A stretch of 64,000 bases of DNA. Source: Cyclobacterium plantarum. GTDB taxonomy: Bacteria; Bacteroidota; Bacteroidia; Cytophagales; Cyclobacteriaceae. Both the position numbers and the translations under genes were made by a program. Numbering within the stretch: position 1 is the first letter of the stretch; the number at the start of each line of letters is the position of its first letter. The stretch spans positions 417,341 through 481,340 of the forward strand of contig NZ_JAANYN010000003.1 of NCBI RefSeq assembly GCF_011290685.1, in the 5' to 3' direction. Below are positions 7,976 to 18,380 of the stretch, piece after piece. The notes below the pieces were generated by a model that worked only from the letters and a program-made list of their open reading frames with translations, made no database searches and had not been told where the DNA came from.

Positions 7976-10420
7976 TCAATCCTCCCCCAATATCGTCGGC
8001 TTGCTTTGGGCTTTGGATTGCTTGATCCGGTAGTTTAGGGTCAGGTTGATTTGCCTTCTTCTGGGCAGGATATCCCCTTCAGTCAGGAAGCCCGGACCTT
8101 CAAATATATACCGGTTTCTGCGGGAATTGAACACATCCATTACATTTAGAATGAGCGTTCCGCGGCCCTTCATGATGTCCTTGCTGGCGGAAATGTCCAG
8201 GTAGGCAATGGCTTTTTGTACCCCCTGGGCCACCCTTCTGCGACCCTCATAATTTCCCCGGAGCTGCAGGTCCAGTCCGTTTTGCAGAGTGAAGCGGGAA
8301 GTAAGCCGGGTAAACCAGGAATAGGTGTCGGCCGTGTAAGTGTCCAGTATATTGCTGCCGTCGATTTTGGCATAGAAAAAGTTAAAATTGGCATCCAGCT
8401 TCCACCATTCTACCGGGTAGTAGTCCGTGGTGAATTCAAAGCCCATGGACTGCTCTCCCAATAAATTATAAGGAAGGGTGGTGGAATTGCCCTCTTCATC
8501 CACACTGCGGATGCGCTCGATTTTGTCTTCGGTATCCCGGTAATACAGGGTGGAGAAAACAGAGCCTTTGTCCATGTATTTGATGTGGCCCAGTTCGAAA
8601 GCGTCCGTGTATTCCGGATTCAGGTCCGGGTTGCCGCTAAAGAAATTCCGGGCATCGGAAAAGGTCATAAAGGGGCTGAGGTCATTGTAGACCGGTCTTC
8701 GGATCCTGCGACTGTAACTGACCTGCAGGGCATCGTCCGGGCTGATATTGTAGGTCAGATGGGCGGAAGGGAACAGGTTGGCATAATCCCGGGGATTGAC
8801 CTCATTGGTTTTTACCAGGGTGGTACTCACATCGGTGTATTCTGCTCGTAAACCTCCCTGATAAGAAAATTTATTGCTCTTATTGCCCAGGATGGCGTAG
8901 GCAGCATGGATGTTTTCGTCATAAAGGAAAATATCGTCCAAACCAGGAAGAGGAACCATATTTCCAGACTCAGCGCGTTCACTGACGATAAAATCATTCT
9001 CCATATTCCGGATACTGCTGCGTATCCCGGTTTCGAAATTGCCTTCGCTGCCGACAGGTTTGGTATAGTCCAGTTGGAGGAGCCATTGCCTGTCAAATTC
9101 ATCGTTAACGGAAGTTTGATACAGGGATCCACCTGGAATGGGCGTTCCATTTGGGAAATAGGCATCCTGGGTGTACACCTGATCGGAATTTTCCCAATAA
9201 TCCAGGTAAGTAATGGCTGTACTGAGTACATGGCCTTTCTGTTCAAAGCTTCGTTTATAGGTCAGGTTGAATTCTGAATTGGGTTCTTTCTCATCTTCAT
9301 CCTGAGTCCTCAGGGTGTAACTGTCCAGAATGGGAGCTTCTGCAGAGGGGTAATCGTTATACCGGATATTGGTCAGGCGTCTGGCATCACTCCTTCTCCA
9401 AAGATAGGAACCGGTAAGGATGCTGTTTTCGTTGAAAAAATAGTCCAGCCCTGCTCTGATATTGTTGTTGAGACCGTTCACCGTACCCGTGGTGGTCTGG
9501 TGAGAGTAAAAGCTGGTATCTGCATTGCTGACTTCCTGTCGGATGGTGCCTTCCCTGGGCACCCGGCGGTAAGCCACGCCATAATTGACGAACCAGTTGA
9601 TTTTCTTATGTCTGTAATTCAGGTTGGCTGCCAGCCCAAAATTGTGGGGGTTTCCCGCAATTCCCTCAAAGGAGGCATTGAACCCCTGATTGTTTTCTTT
9701 TTTGAGGATGATGTTGATCACACCGGCCATGCCTTCCGCCTCATAGCGCGCAGAAGGGTTGGTGATGACTTCAACCGTTTCGATCATACTGGCAGGTAGT
9801 TGTTGCAGACCACTGCTGCCTTTGAAGCTTACCAGGCCGGAAGGTTTGCCATCTACCAGGATCCGTACATTGCTGGATCCCCTCAGGCTTACCCCGCCTT
9901 CCGGATCAACGTTGATGGACGGCAGATTCATCAGGATATCGGAGGCAGTTCCTCCTGCATTGGCCAGGTCCTTGCCCACATTAAAGATCCGTTTGTCCAG
10001 GGAAAGTTCCATCAGCGTTTTTTCACCCTGCACCACCACTTCATCCAGGTTTTCGGTATCGGCTTCCAATTCCAAGCGGCCTAAATCCACCCTTCGGTTT
10101 TCCCTGTTGATAATCAGGTCATTGATTTCCAGGGGCAGGTAACCCATAAATTCTACAAGCACATCAAACTCCCCTTGCGGCAGATTCAGGTCAAAGGTGC
10201 CATCCTCTGCTGTAATCCCTCCGTTAACCAGTGTTTTTTCTGTGCTTTCGGATTCGAACACACTGATGGTGGCGAAGCCAAGCGGCGCATTGCCATCCTG
10301 GTCAATGACAATTCCCCGAATACCTCCAAAATTATCAGATTGGGCAAATAGGGAGCTGCTAATTAGAAAAAATAAAACTATTGCGGGCTGGTAAATTTTT
10401 TTCATGAGTATGCTTTTCAT
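7976..10420 (-). CDS. TonB-dependent receptor, outer membrane beta-barrel family
   Basis: Outer-membrane receptor, 814 residues, with a Sec signal (QPAIVLFFLISSSLFAQ). Domains in order: a CarboxypepD_reg-like beta-sandwich (~30-110, GIRGIVIDQDGNAPLGFATI); a plug (~125-240, LDEVVVQGEKTLMEL, SDILMNLPSINVDPEGGVSLRG, IETVEVITNPSARYEAEGMAG); and a long beta-barrel of the OMP_b-brl_3 type (~370-800, LQVSYSRRIRRPVYNDLSPF). It is shorter than SusC proteins and lacks an adjacent SusD, so it resembles the stand-alone receptors of unknown or peptide/siderophore ligands. Two in-frame starts are possible, 10420 and 10405; the second gives the more compact signal peptide. A perfect TATCTTTG box lies just upstream. 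Divergent from the HTCS gene across a 531 bp gap. Confidence 0.9.
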   Translation of the reverse strand: MKSILMKKIYQPAIVLFFLISSSLFAQSDNFGGIRGIVIDQDGNAPLGFATISVFESESTEKTLVNGGITAEDGTFDLNLPQGEFDVLVEFMGYLPLEINDLIINRENRRVDLGRLELEADTENLDEVVVQGEKTLMELSLDKRIFNVGKDLANAGGTASDILMNLPSINVDPEGGVSLRGSSNVRILVDGKPSGLVSFKGSSGLQQLPASMIETVEVITNPSARYEAEGMAGVINIILKKENNQGFNASFEGIAGNPHNFGLAANLNYRHKKINWFVNYGVAYRRVPREGTIRQEVSNADTSFYSHQTTTGTVNGLNNNIRAGLDYFFNENSILTGSYLWRRSDARRLTNIRYNDYPSAEAPILDSYTLRTQDEDEKEPNSEFNLTYKRSFEQKGHVLSTAITYLDYWENSDQVYTQDAYFPNGTPIPGGSLYQTSVNDEFDRQWLLQLDYTKPVGSEGNFETGIRSSIRNMENDFIVSERAESGNMVPLPGLDDIFLYDENIHAAYAILGNKSNKFSYQGGLRAEYTDVSTTLVKTNEVNPRDYANLFPSAHLTYNISPDDALQVSYSRRIRRPVYNDLSPFMTFSDARNFFSGNPDLNPEYTDAFELGHIKYMDKGSVFSTLYYRDTEDKIERIRSVDEEGNSTTLPYNLLGEQSMGFEFTTDYYPVEWWKLDANFNFFYAKIDGSNILDTYTADTYSWFTRLTSRFTLQNGLDLQLRGNYEGRRRVAQGVQKAIAYLDISASKDIMKGRGTLILNVMDVFNSRRNRYIFEGPGFLTEGDILPRRRQINLTLNYRIKQSKAQSKPTILGED

Positions 10421-10434
10421 TTTCTGGGTAACTG

Positions 10435-10442
10435 CAAAGATA
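10435..10442 (-). promoter_or_regulatory. -7 box of the TonB receptor promoter
   Basis: On the - strand 10442-10435 reads TATCTTTG, a perfect TAnnTTTG element followed by C. The matching -33 region is poor (no TTTG at 19 bases). The leader would be about 10 nt. Only the -7 element is supported. Confidence 0.5.
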
Positions 10443-10847
10443 GAAATACAATAGGTAGGAAAGTTGAATTTTTACAGGAAAGCCGAAAGAAGTGTATCAA
10501 AGGGGTTTATTTTTTGATTAAACAATTGGATCCGGACATGCGATTCGGTCTTCCAGAAGAAGGAGTTTATTATGGCGGTTTTTCACTAGCAGCCCGAGTT
10601 GCCTAAAATAACAGTTCTAAATGTAGACAAGACCCGGTCTATTTGTGTTCCTACTGGAACATGCAGACATTAGACGAATCCAGTAAACTGATTATTTAAC
10701 CGGGTACACCAGTAATTCATTAATCAATTGGCCGAGGAAACAAACTTAATTTCCAATCTATTTATGCGCTTTCAATTTTTTTTTTAAAACGTAGCTTATT
10801 CGGCGTATCGATGATTGATTTGTCCTGATAATTGACTGATATAGCCC

Positions 10848-10878
10848 ATTGGCCCCTGCGCCTTTGAACTTACCTTAG
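10848..10878 (+). promoter_or_regulatory. Promoter of the HTCS gene
   Basis: ATTG (10848-10851), 19 bases, then TACCTTAG (10871-10878), which differs from TTTG-N19-TAnnTTTG by one base in each box. The leader would be about 65-70 nt. The rest of the 10443-10847 gap shows no gene or clear repeat. Confidence 0.5.
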
Positions 10879-10951
10879 CGGTGACAGTTTAGGCAGGAGT
10901 GAGTTGAGATTTGATCGTAAATCATTTCCGGCCTGAATGCAGTTTTAAGTT

Positions 10952-13900
10952 ATGAATAAAGGCTTAAATTACCGGCAAATCCAAAATATCCTATCAATAC
11001 AGATGAGAGCTTTACTTCTGACATGCTGGCTGGCTGCCTACGTAAGTCCTTCTGCTTTTCCCTTTCAGGGAAATAATGCAGAGGAATTTACCATAGATGT
11101 ATTGAACGTACGCCGAGGTTTGCTTAGTAATTATGTAACGAAGGTGGTCAGCGACCAATACAATTTTAAATATTTTGCCACAGAAGGAGGAATCACGAAG
11201 TTTGACGGATATGATTTTTCAGAGTACAAGCCGGGTCTGGCTTTTCCGGGACTGGAAAATGAAAATATAGAAACCCTTTTTAAGGATAAGGAACATAAAA
11301 TCTGGATCGGAACGAAAGGAGGAGGACTTTCCAAACTTGATCCTCAAAAAAACAGTATTCAATCCTTTAGCCAGCAGTTTCTAGCCTATTCGGATAAGCC
11401 GCTACGTGTGATAGCAATAAATCAATCGAAGGATGGTAGCATTTGGATCGGAACCTGGAGCAATGGGGTTTTTGTCCTGGACCCCGAGTCAGAAAAAGTG
11501 GTGGAGCACTTTTCTTTCCTTCAGCCGGTCTACAATATTATAGCAGATCAATTTTGGAATGTATGGTTTGTTAGCGGCAATCAGCTGATGAAGTATGATC
11601 CTTCCGAGCAGCGACTGTTACGATTCCAGGCAGGCATGATACCTTATAACCTGGTAGAAGATCCTTTGAGGCAAAAGATCTGGCTCATTGGGAATTCACA
11701 GCGAAAAGTCAACCTGCATGCTTTTGACCTGGAACGGCAGCAAATAGAAAAATTTGATATCGGCATCAAGGCCAATTATGTGAAAAGCATGGCCTTAGAT
11801 CCTCTGGGCAGACTATGGATAGGTAGCTGGGGTGATGGATTGTTTATCAGCGATAGCAACGTGGCGAATTTCAAGAAAGTAAATACCAACCCCCACAGCA
11901 CCCTAGAGGAAAACATCAACTATTCGATCATTTTAAGTATAGATATTGATGAGAATGGAATCGCCTGGCTCGGAACTTCGCATGGGGGGGCTTTGATTCT
12001 TTACCCAAATAAAGGCTTTGATTTTTCTACCATTACTGCCCAAGAGGGGATTATTGACCGAAATGTGACGGCCTATCTGATTTCGAAGGCCGGTGTTACC
12101 TACAAAGGAACGCTTACTGAGGGCTTGTTTTCAAACCGCGGCAAATCTGGCTTTCAGCTAGTGGAGCGCGTCAATAAGTCAAAAGTTTATACCTTATACG
12201 AATGGGAGGATTATTTATTTGTCGGAACTGGACTGGGAATGTATATCGCCAAAGATGGAGATTTCACCAAAGCGGAGCGTTTTTTCCCCTCCCAAAAGAT
12301 CACGACAATCCTGGTGGATTCACAAGAACGACTATGGGTCGGAACGCAGCAGTCGGGCCTAAAAATGGTTGATTTTAACACCTATGCGGATTTTTCATCC
12401 TGGACTATTTTCGAGGAGAATAAGCAAGCCTATCCCTTGGAGAATAACCGAATCAGTCAAATCAAGGAAGATAAAAATAGTAGGATTTGGCTGGGTACTT
12501 ATTCGGGAATCAATCGCTATGATGAGACTAGTCAAAACTTCACCACTCATGCTGAGCTCCTGGGTGGGCAATTGGATCCGAGTATTATCAACGATTTATT
12601 CCTTAGCGATGAAAAAATGTACCTGGGTACTCCCAATGGTTTGGCCTCAATAAGGATTAAAAACGAAGAGCTGATCCTGGAAGATTTTTTTGAAAAGAGT
12701 AAAGGCCTGATGAATGATTTTATCTGCGCGGTAGAAGAGGATAAGTCTGGAAATCTCTGGCTGAGTACGACCACTACGGTAACCAAATTTGATCCACAAT
12801 CCAAAAATTTCATCAATTATGACCGGGAGGACGGTGTGTTGATAAACTCTTTCCACAGTGGGGCCTCCTTTCAGGAAAAATCCGGAAAGATTTATTTCGG
12901 AGGCTCAAATGGGTTGGTTGGTTTTCAGCCCGAAGCCATCAGTGAAGAATTTAATGTACCCGAGGTGGTTCTCACCAAATTGACGGTCAATAATCAGGTA
13001 TTACACGTCGGAGACGGGGTGGATGGGGAGACTATCCTGGAAAATTCCATTCAGAATACTAAAAAAGTCAATTTAAATTATTCCCAAAATCACCTTTCCC
13101 TTACGTTCGCTGTAAATGATTTTTTTGGTCCGGATAATGTTTCCTATGCCTATCAACTTAAGGGAATGAACGAGGAGTGGGTGTATCTGGGTACGTTGAA
13201 TCAAATCAGTTTTACGGGCCTTCCCTGGGGAGATTATGAGCTGCTGATACGTGCCAGTCGAAATAATCAGGACTGGAGTCCGGTGCGATCTCTTTTGATT
13301 TCTATCCAGGCGCCACCCTGGTTGACCTGGTACGCGTTTATACTTTACGCGCTATTGGCATCCGGAATTTTGCTGCTGATTCGTTACATATCCCTCCGGC
13401 AGGCCAAACTTCGCGCAGAGCTACAAATCATTCAGATTGAGAAGGACAAGGAGCACGAACTCAATGAAGCCAAAATCACTTTTTTTACCAATATTTCCCA
13501 TGAATTCAGAACGCCGCTGACGTTAATTCTCAGCCCGGTTACGGAACTCTTAGAGCATTTCGATTTTAAGGAATCTGCGAGAGAAAAGCTTCTCCTGGTG
13601 GAGTCCAATGCCCGGCGTATGCTGAGATTGATCAATCAGCTTCTTGATTTCCGAAAAGCAGAGCATGGGCTATTGAATTTGAAATTGGGTTATTCGGACT
13701 TCGTGGGGTTTGCCAGGGAAGTATACCTGAGTTTTCAGAGTTTGGCAGCTCAAAAGAAAATTGACTATCACTTTGAGTCCAATATGGACAAGGTTGCGCT
13801 GGAATTCGACAGGGACCAAATGGAAATTGTCCTCTGCAATATCCTTTCGAATGCTTTTAAATACACCGGCCAAAATGGACTAATTACATTTTCCGTTTTG

Positions 13901-15028
13901 GTAGAATCAGGGGTTATGCAGGTAAAGGTAAAGGACTCTGGAATCGGGATGAGCGAGGAGGATGCGGCTAACGTATTTGATCGATTTTATCAGGTACAAA
14001 ACGCAGATACTTCCAAACTAGTTGGCAGTGGAATCGGATTGGCTTTTTCTAAGGACATCATCGATCTGCACGAAGGAGAAATCCGAATCCGGAGCGAACA
14101 AGGAAAAGGCACTGAGGTGCTTTTTAGCCTTCCGCTGCATGTAGAAGAAGAAACGGCCATGGATCTATTTGAGGATGAAGGGTGGGACCTGGTCACTGAT
14201 TTCGAAATAAACAACCAAAGCGATCTAAAAATCGAAGAAAACCAAAAATCTGCAACCATCCTGATAGCGGACGATCATGAGGATATTCGAAAATACCTCC
14301 GGGGATTACTTGAAGATGAATACCACATTCTGGAAGCAGATGATGGATTGGCGGCGTGGGAACTGATCAATCAAGAAATCCCGGACGTGATCATTAGTGA
14401 TGTGATGATGCCTCGGATGGATGGTATCAAACTTTGCCAGGAGGTCAAAAAGCAAATTACTACCTCTCATATCCCTGTTATTTTATTAACAGCCAGAACC
14501 TCCGTTACCTACGAAATGGAAGGGTTGAAAACGGGAGCGGAAGATTATATCACCAAGCCCTTCAACCCAAAAATTGTCAAGACCAGAGTGACTAATATTC
14601 TGGAAAATCGCAACAAACTTAGGGAGTACTTCCTGAATAGGGTGCGCTTTGAACCCGATAACCGGGCTGCACTTGAGTCTGATTTGGATGCACAGTTTAT
14701 TGAAAAAGCCATTCAATTGGTTAATCAAAATCTTCAAAACACTGATTTCGGGATAGACATGATGGTTGATGAATTGTATATGAGTCAATCCACCCTATTT
14801 AGAAAGATTAAATCACTAACCGGACTTTCGATCACTGCTTTCATTCGCTCAGTTAGACTAAAAAAGGCAGCTCAGGTTATTTTGCACAGCCACATGAAAT
14901 TGAGCCAGGTGGCCTTTGAAGTAGGTTTTAATGATTACAAGTACTTCAAAAAATCCTTTCAGCAGCAATTCAATTGTCTGCCGTCCGCTTACAAACAAAA
15001 GATTGTGGAGAAAGCCAAAGAAGCTTGA
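10952..15028 (+). CDS. Hybrid two-component system regulator (HTCS)
   Basis: One-protein sensor and transcription activator, 1,358 residues. A signal anchor (~18-38) precedes a periplasmic double seven-bladed propeller of Reg_prop repeats (ATEGGITKFDG, IWIGTKGGGLSKLD, IWIGTWSNGVFVLD, LWIGSWGDGLFISD and more), then a Y_Y_Y domain (YAYQLKGMNEEWVYLG) and a transmembrane helix near 790-810. Cytoplasmic parts: HisKA with NISHEFRTPLTLI, phospho-acceptor His850; HATPase with GSGIGLAFSKDII; a receiver with DVMMPRMDG, phospho-acceptor Asp1150; and an AraC-type HTH at the C-terminus (AFEVGFNDYKYFKKSF). HTCSs sense oligosaccharides in the periplasm and switch on the adjacent polysaccharide locus. The SusC gene starts about 200 bases downstream on the same strand, so this is the expected local activator. 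Confidence 0.96.
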   Translation: MNKGLNYRQIQNILSIQMRALLLTCWLAAYVSPSAFPFQGNNAEEFTIDVLNVRRGLLSNYVTKVVSDQYNFKYFATEGGITKFDGYDFSEYKPGLAFPGLENENIETLFKDKEHKIWIGTKGGGLSKLDPQKNSIQSFSQQFLAYSDKPLRVIAINQSKDGSIWIGTWSNGVFVLDPESEKVVEHFSFLQPVYNIIADQFWNVWFVSGNQLMKYDPSEQRLLRFQAGMIPYNLVEDPLRQKIWLIGNSQRKVNLHAFDLERQQIEKFDIGIKANYVKSMALDPLGRLWIGSWGDGLFISDSNVANFKKVNTNPHSTLEENINYSIILSIDIDENGIAWLGTSHGGALILYPNKGFDFSTITAQEGIIDRNVTAYLISKAGVTYKGTLTEGLFSNRGKSGFQLVERVNKSKVYTLYEWEDYLFVGTGLGMYIAKDGDFTKAERFFPSQKITTILVDSQERLWVGTQQSGLKMVDFNTYADFSSWTIFEENKQAYPLENNRISQIKEDKNSRIWLGTYSGINRYDETSQNFTTHAELLGGQLDPSIINDLFLSDEKMYLGTPNGLASIRIKNEELILEDFFEKSKGLMNDFICAVEEDKSGNLWLSTTTTVTKFDPQSKNFINYDREDGVLINSFHSGASFQEKSGKIYFGGSNGLVGFQPEAISEEFNVPEVVLTKLTVNNQVLHVGDGVDGETILENSIQNTKKVNLNYSQNHLSLTFAVNDFFGPDNVSYAYQLKGMNEEWVYLGTLNQISFTGLPWGDYELLIRASRNNQDWSPVRSLLISIQAPPWLTWYAFILYALLASGILLLIRYISLRQAKLRAELQIIQIEKDKEHELNEAKITFFTNISHEFRTPLTLILSPVTELLEHFDFKESAREKLLLVESNARRMLRLINQLLDFRKAEHGLLNLKLGYSDFVGFAREVYLSFQSLAAQKKIDYHFESNMDKVALEFDRDQMEIVLCNILSNAFKYTGQNGLITFSVLVESGVMQVKVKDSGIGMSEEDAANVFDRFYQVQNADTSKLVGSGIGLAFSKDIIDLHEGEIRIRSEQGKGTEVLFSLPLHVEEETAMDLFEDEGWDLVTDFEINNQSDLKIEENQKSATILIADDHEDIRKYLRGLLEDEYHILEADDGLAAWELINQEIPDVIISDVMMPRMDGIKLCQEVKKQITTSHIPVILLTARTSVTYEMEGLKTGAEDYITKPFNPKIVKTRVTNILENRNKLREYFLNRVRFEPDNRAALESDLDAQFIEKAIQLVNQNLQNTDFGIDMMVDELYMSQSTLFRKIKSLTGLSITAFIRSVRLKKAAQVILHSHMKLSQVAFEVGFNDYKYFKKSFQQQFNCLPSAYKQKIVEKAKEA

Positions 15029-15158
15029 TTTTTTCGCTGTTGCCAGAAAAAACGTGATTTCCCTCATAAAATGGGCAAAAGCGCCAATGTAATCAATAGA
15101 ACCCCTCATTTTTAGTCAGATTGGCGTATTTGACCTCCCGTTTGCTCGATTCATACCC

Positions 15159-15187
15159 TTTGAATAGTGTAGGTTTACTCAAATTTG
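15159..15187 (+). promoter_or_regulatory. Possible promoter of the SusC operon
   Basis: TTTG (15159-15162), 17 bases, then CAAATTTG (15180-15187). The spacing is two shorter than the optimum and the first two bases of the -7 box differ. It lies inside the longest possible open frame but 39 bases before the ATG at 15226, which favours that ATG. HTCS-driven promoters need not match the housekeeping consensus. Confidence 0.3.
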
Positions 15188-15225
15188 TATCCGTGAAATT
15201 ATCAATAACTCAAAATCTTCCTTCT

Positions 15226-18200
15226 ATGGAAAATGAAAAAAGCAAAGGAAATCTATCCGCCAGGATGAACAGAGAATTCCTTTCATACAAAAAGGCCTTC
15301 GTACTGGGACTCCTGCTGTGCTGTACGCTATCTACGGCTTGGTCCTTTCAGGCTGTTGAAGTCCAGGGACAGGTGACAGCAGCAGATGGGGAAGCACTTC
15401 CTGGAGTAGTCGTGTTAGAGAAAGACACAAACAATGGAGTAGTTACAGATTTGGATGGGAACTATACGATACCGGTAGCTTCTCCCGAATCAGTTCTCGT
15501 TTTTAGCTTAATCGGCTTCAGCAAACAAGAGGTGGTCGTAGGTAATCAATCCACTATTGATATAATGCTTTCCGAATCCGAGGCCCTGCTCGATGAGGTA
15601 GTCGTAGTCGGTTATGGGGAGCAAAAGAAACTCAACCTCACCGGTGCGGTAGAGACCTTGAAGTTTGACGATGCTGTCAATACGCCTGTTACCAATAGCG
15701 CACAGCTGATGTACGGTAAATTCTCCGGAGTTCAATTGACCCAGTCAACCGGATTACCAGGAGCGGATGGTTCATCCATTGTCATTCGGGGCATCGGTAC
15801 CTTCGGAGGAGCCAACCCACTCGTTGTCATTGACAATATTCAATACGATGGATTAGCAGAGTTTAATAATTTGGCCCCATCCGATATCGAAAGCATTTCC
15901 GTATTGAAAGATGCCTCCGCCTCCGCAATATACGGTGCAAGAGGTGCCAACGGAGTCCTGGTCGTCACGACAAAAAAAGGAACCAAAGGTAAGTTTTCGG
16001 TTGATTACAATTCCTTTACCGGTTTTCAGCGCGTAACCGTAGTTCCTGAGTATCTGGATGGGGTTGATTACGCTACACTCTTAAATGAGCGTACCCTAAA
16101 CGTAAATGGACCCGATGCACCAGTACGCTATTCACAGGAAGATATTGCGGCGATTCGCTCTGGAAGCAATCCTGATCAGTTTTCCAATACCAATTGGGCA
16201 CAAGTTGCCCTTCGGGACGCACCGATCCAAAATCACTATTTGTCAGCATCAGGAGGTACGGATCGCATGACTTACAGGCTTTCTCTTGGGTATCTTAATC
16301 AGGAAGCCGTGGTGCAGGGGAAGTTCAAATCAGATCGAGTTAATTTAGGAATCAATCTCAACGTTAAACCAAACGATTGGTTGACCATTACCAACGTCAC
16401 CAACGCTTACTGGTCCAGATTTATGGGGCCTAGTGGAGGGGCTGGCGCAATTACGGGTGAGACCGGAATTATTAATCAGTTTCAGCGCTCTACTCCGACC
16501 GTCCCGGTCTATTATCAAAATGGTGAGTTTGGAATTGTAGACGGGGCCTATGAAAACGTCAATTTTTCATTTCCTATTAATAATGTTTTGCTAACCGGTA
16601 CTCAGGGTGATTATTCCCGGGACAACATCAATATCAGTGAGCGAATTGGTTTGACGGCTAAACTTGCTGAAGGGCTTTTCTTTGAGACGAGTGGAAGTGC
16701 GATCATCAATTTTACCAATATTTCCAATTTCAATCCCCGTTTAACGACACGAGACTGGGAAGGTAATGTGGTCAACCAAAATGATTTGAATTCACTTTCT
16801 AATAATTTGGATTTCAACTATCGATTATTGAATGAAAATATTTTGCGCTACAATACCAGTATCCTGGGTAAGCATAATTTAGGCTTCTTGTTGGGGCATT
16901 CCGTGATTTACGATAAAGTCGATGGCTTCAACGGATCATTGCAGGGTTTTCCATCGGACGCCATACAGGAATTTAACGGCGGCGGGGTATTGAATCCATC
17001 CGTCGGCGGTGGAGCATCTGAGGAGGCCTGGCAGTCATTTTTTGCCCGGGTAAATTACAATTACCTGGAAAAATACCTCTTCGAGGCCAATGTACGGAGA
17101 GATGGGTCCTCTAAGTTCGGAGCCAATAACCGATATGGTACCTTTCCTTCACTTTCAGCTGGATGGAATATCGCCCGGGAATCTTTCCTTGAAAATTCGG
17201 GCTTCCTTTCTGACTTGAAAATCCGCGCTAGCTGGGGCTTGAGTGGAAATGACCGAATCGGGAATTACATTTTCGAGCAGACCTACAATACAGGACTGGA
17301 TTATCATTTGGGACAGGATGTGATTGTTCCAGCAGTGGCATTGACTTCCCTGGCCAACCCCTTTATTACCTGGGAGACGATAGAGCAGTTTAATATTGGA
17401 ATGGATGTGGCGTTGCTTAGCAACCGACTGGATGTGACCGCAGATTATTTTAAGCGAATCAGCTCTGATATTCTGTATACCAATTTTCCAATTCCAAATT
17501 CTATAGGGGTAACCAATTTGGCTGCACAAAATGCAGCGGGAATGGAGAATAGCGGACTGGAGATGACTGTGAATTATCGTCAGAATATGGGTAAACTCAC
17601 TATGAACCTAAGTGCCAATGTAACCAGAATGGCAGATAATGAGGTGACTGATTTGGGGCCTGGTGGTGAAGAGACCATTTCAGGACAGACCATCATCCGA
17701 ATAGGAGTCCCGTTCAATGCGTATTATGGCTATGAGGTGATGGGAGTATTTCAAACTGAAGAAGAGGTAGATGCTGCTCCTCAGCAGTTTGGGAATAACC
17801 AAACTTCTCCAGGTGACCTTCGATATGCGGATTTGTCCGGACCTGAAGGGAAGGCGGATGGAGTGATTGATGCCTTTGATCGGACGGTGATCGGAAATCC
17901 TTTCCCTAAGTGGATTTATGGACTCAATGCCAACTTCCAAATGGCAGGTTTTGACTTGAGCTTCGTTTTCCAAGGGGTGGGGGGAATAGACCGTATCCTG
18001 GACGGTAATGGGCAACAGCCGATGCCAGGTGATCGTAATAATGCGCTTTCCTACTGGATCAATCGATGGACTCCGGAGAATCCTTCCGAGACACTCCCAA
18101 GATTGGGGGGTGTAAATAATACCGTGACCTCTACTTTTTATGTCCAAGACATGTCCTATCTGAGACTTAGAAATACCGAACTGGGATACACGCTCCCTGG

Positions 18201-18375
18201 CGATCTTTCTCGTCTTGCCTTGATGAATCAGGCTAGGATCTTTATCAGTGGACAAAACCTACTCACTTTCACTAAGGTCGAAAATTTTGATCCTGAAAGG
18301 CAGCGGGGCGGTAATACCGATCTCACCACGCCGCTCTATAAGGTTTTTTCTGCAGGTGTTAACATTAAATTCTAA
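15226..18375 (+). CDS. SusC/RagA family TonB-linked outer membrane transporter
   Basis: TonB-dependent oligosaccharide importer, 1,049 residues from the ATG at 15226. The open frame reaches back to a TTG at 15121, but the ATG start precedes the signal peptide (FVLGLLLCCTLSTAWSFQA) better. Domains: CarboxypepD_reg-like (~45-130, VQGQVTAADGEALPGVVVLE); the SusC-typical LLDEVVVVGYGEQKK stretch; a plug (~130-260, PLVVIDNIQYDG, ISVLKDASASAIYGARGANG); and a large beta-barrel ending in NFDPERQRG...LYKVFSAGVNIKF. No N-terminal STN domain, so TonB signalling to an anti-sigma factor is not expected; regulation is more likely through the upstream HTCS. The SusD gene follows after 5 bases. Confidence 0.96.
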   Translation: MENEKSKGNLSARMNREFLSYKKAFVLGLLLCCTLSTAWSFQAVEVQGQVTAADGEALPGVVVLEKDTNNGVVTDLDGNYTIPVASPESVLVFSLIGFSKQEVVVGNQSTIDIMLSESEALLDEVVVVGYGEQKKLNLTGAVETLKFDDAVNTPVTNSAQLMYGKFSGVQLTQSTGLPGADGSSIVIRGIGTFGGANPLVVIDNIQYDGLAEFNNLAPSDIESISVLKDASASAIYGARGANGVLVVTTKKGTKGKFSVDYNSFTGFQRVTVVPEYLDGVDYATLLNERTLNVNGPDAPVRYSQEDIAAIRSGSNPDQFSNTNWAQVALRDAPIQNHYLSASGGTDRMTYRLSLGYLNQEAVVQGKFKSDRVNLGINLNVKPNDWLTITNVTNAYWSRFMGPSGGAGAITGETGIINQFQRSTPTVPVYYQNGEFGIVDGAYENVNFSFPINNVLLTGTQGDYSRDNINISERIGLTAKLAEGLFFETSGSAIINFTNISNFNPRLTTRDWEGNVVNQNDLNSLSNNLDFNYRLLNENILRYNTSILGKHNLGFLLGHSVIYDKVDGFNGSLQGFPSDAIQEFNGGGVLNPSVGGGASEEAWQSFFARVNYNYLEKYLFEANVRRDGSSKFGANNRYGTFPSLSAGWNIARESFLENSGFLSDLKIRASWGLSGNDRIGNYIFEQTYNTGLDYHLGQDVIVPAVALTSLANPFITWETIEQFNIGMDVALLSNRLDVTADYFKRISSDILYTNFPIPNSIGVTNLAAQNAAGMENSGLEMTVNYRQNMGKLTMNLSANVTRMADNEVTDLGPGGEETISGQTIIRIGVPFNAYYGYEVMGVFQTEEEVDAAPQQFGNNQTSPGDLRYADLSGPEGKADGVIDAFDRTVIGNPFPKWIYGLNANFQMAGFDLSFVFQGVGGIDRILDGNGQQPMPGDRNNALSYWINRWTPENPSETLPRLGGVNNTVTSTFYVQDMSYLRLRNTELGYTLPGDLSRLALMNQARIFISGQNLLTFTKVENFDPERQRGGNTDLTTPLYKVFSAGVNIKF

Positions 18376-18380
18376 GACTC

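Noticed and set aside
15121-15225. TTG start for the SusC gene
   Set aside because: The extra 35 residues are not signal-like and would overlap a possible promoter; the ATG at 15226 precedes a good signal peptide.
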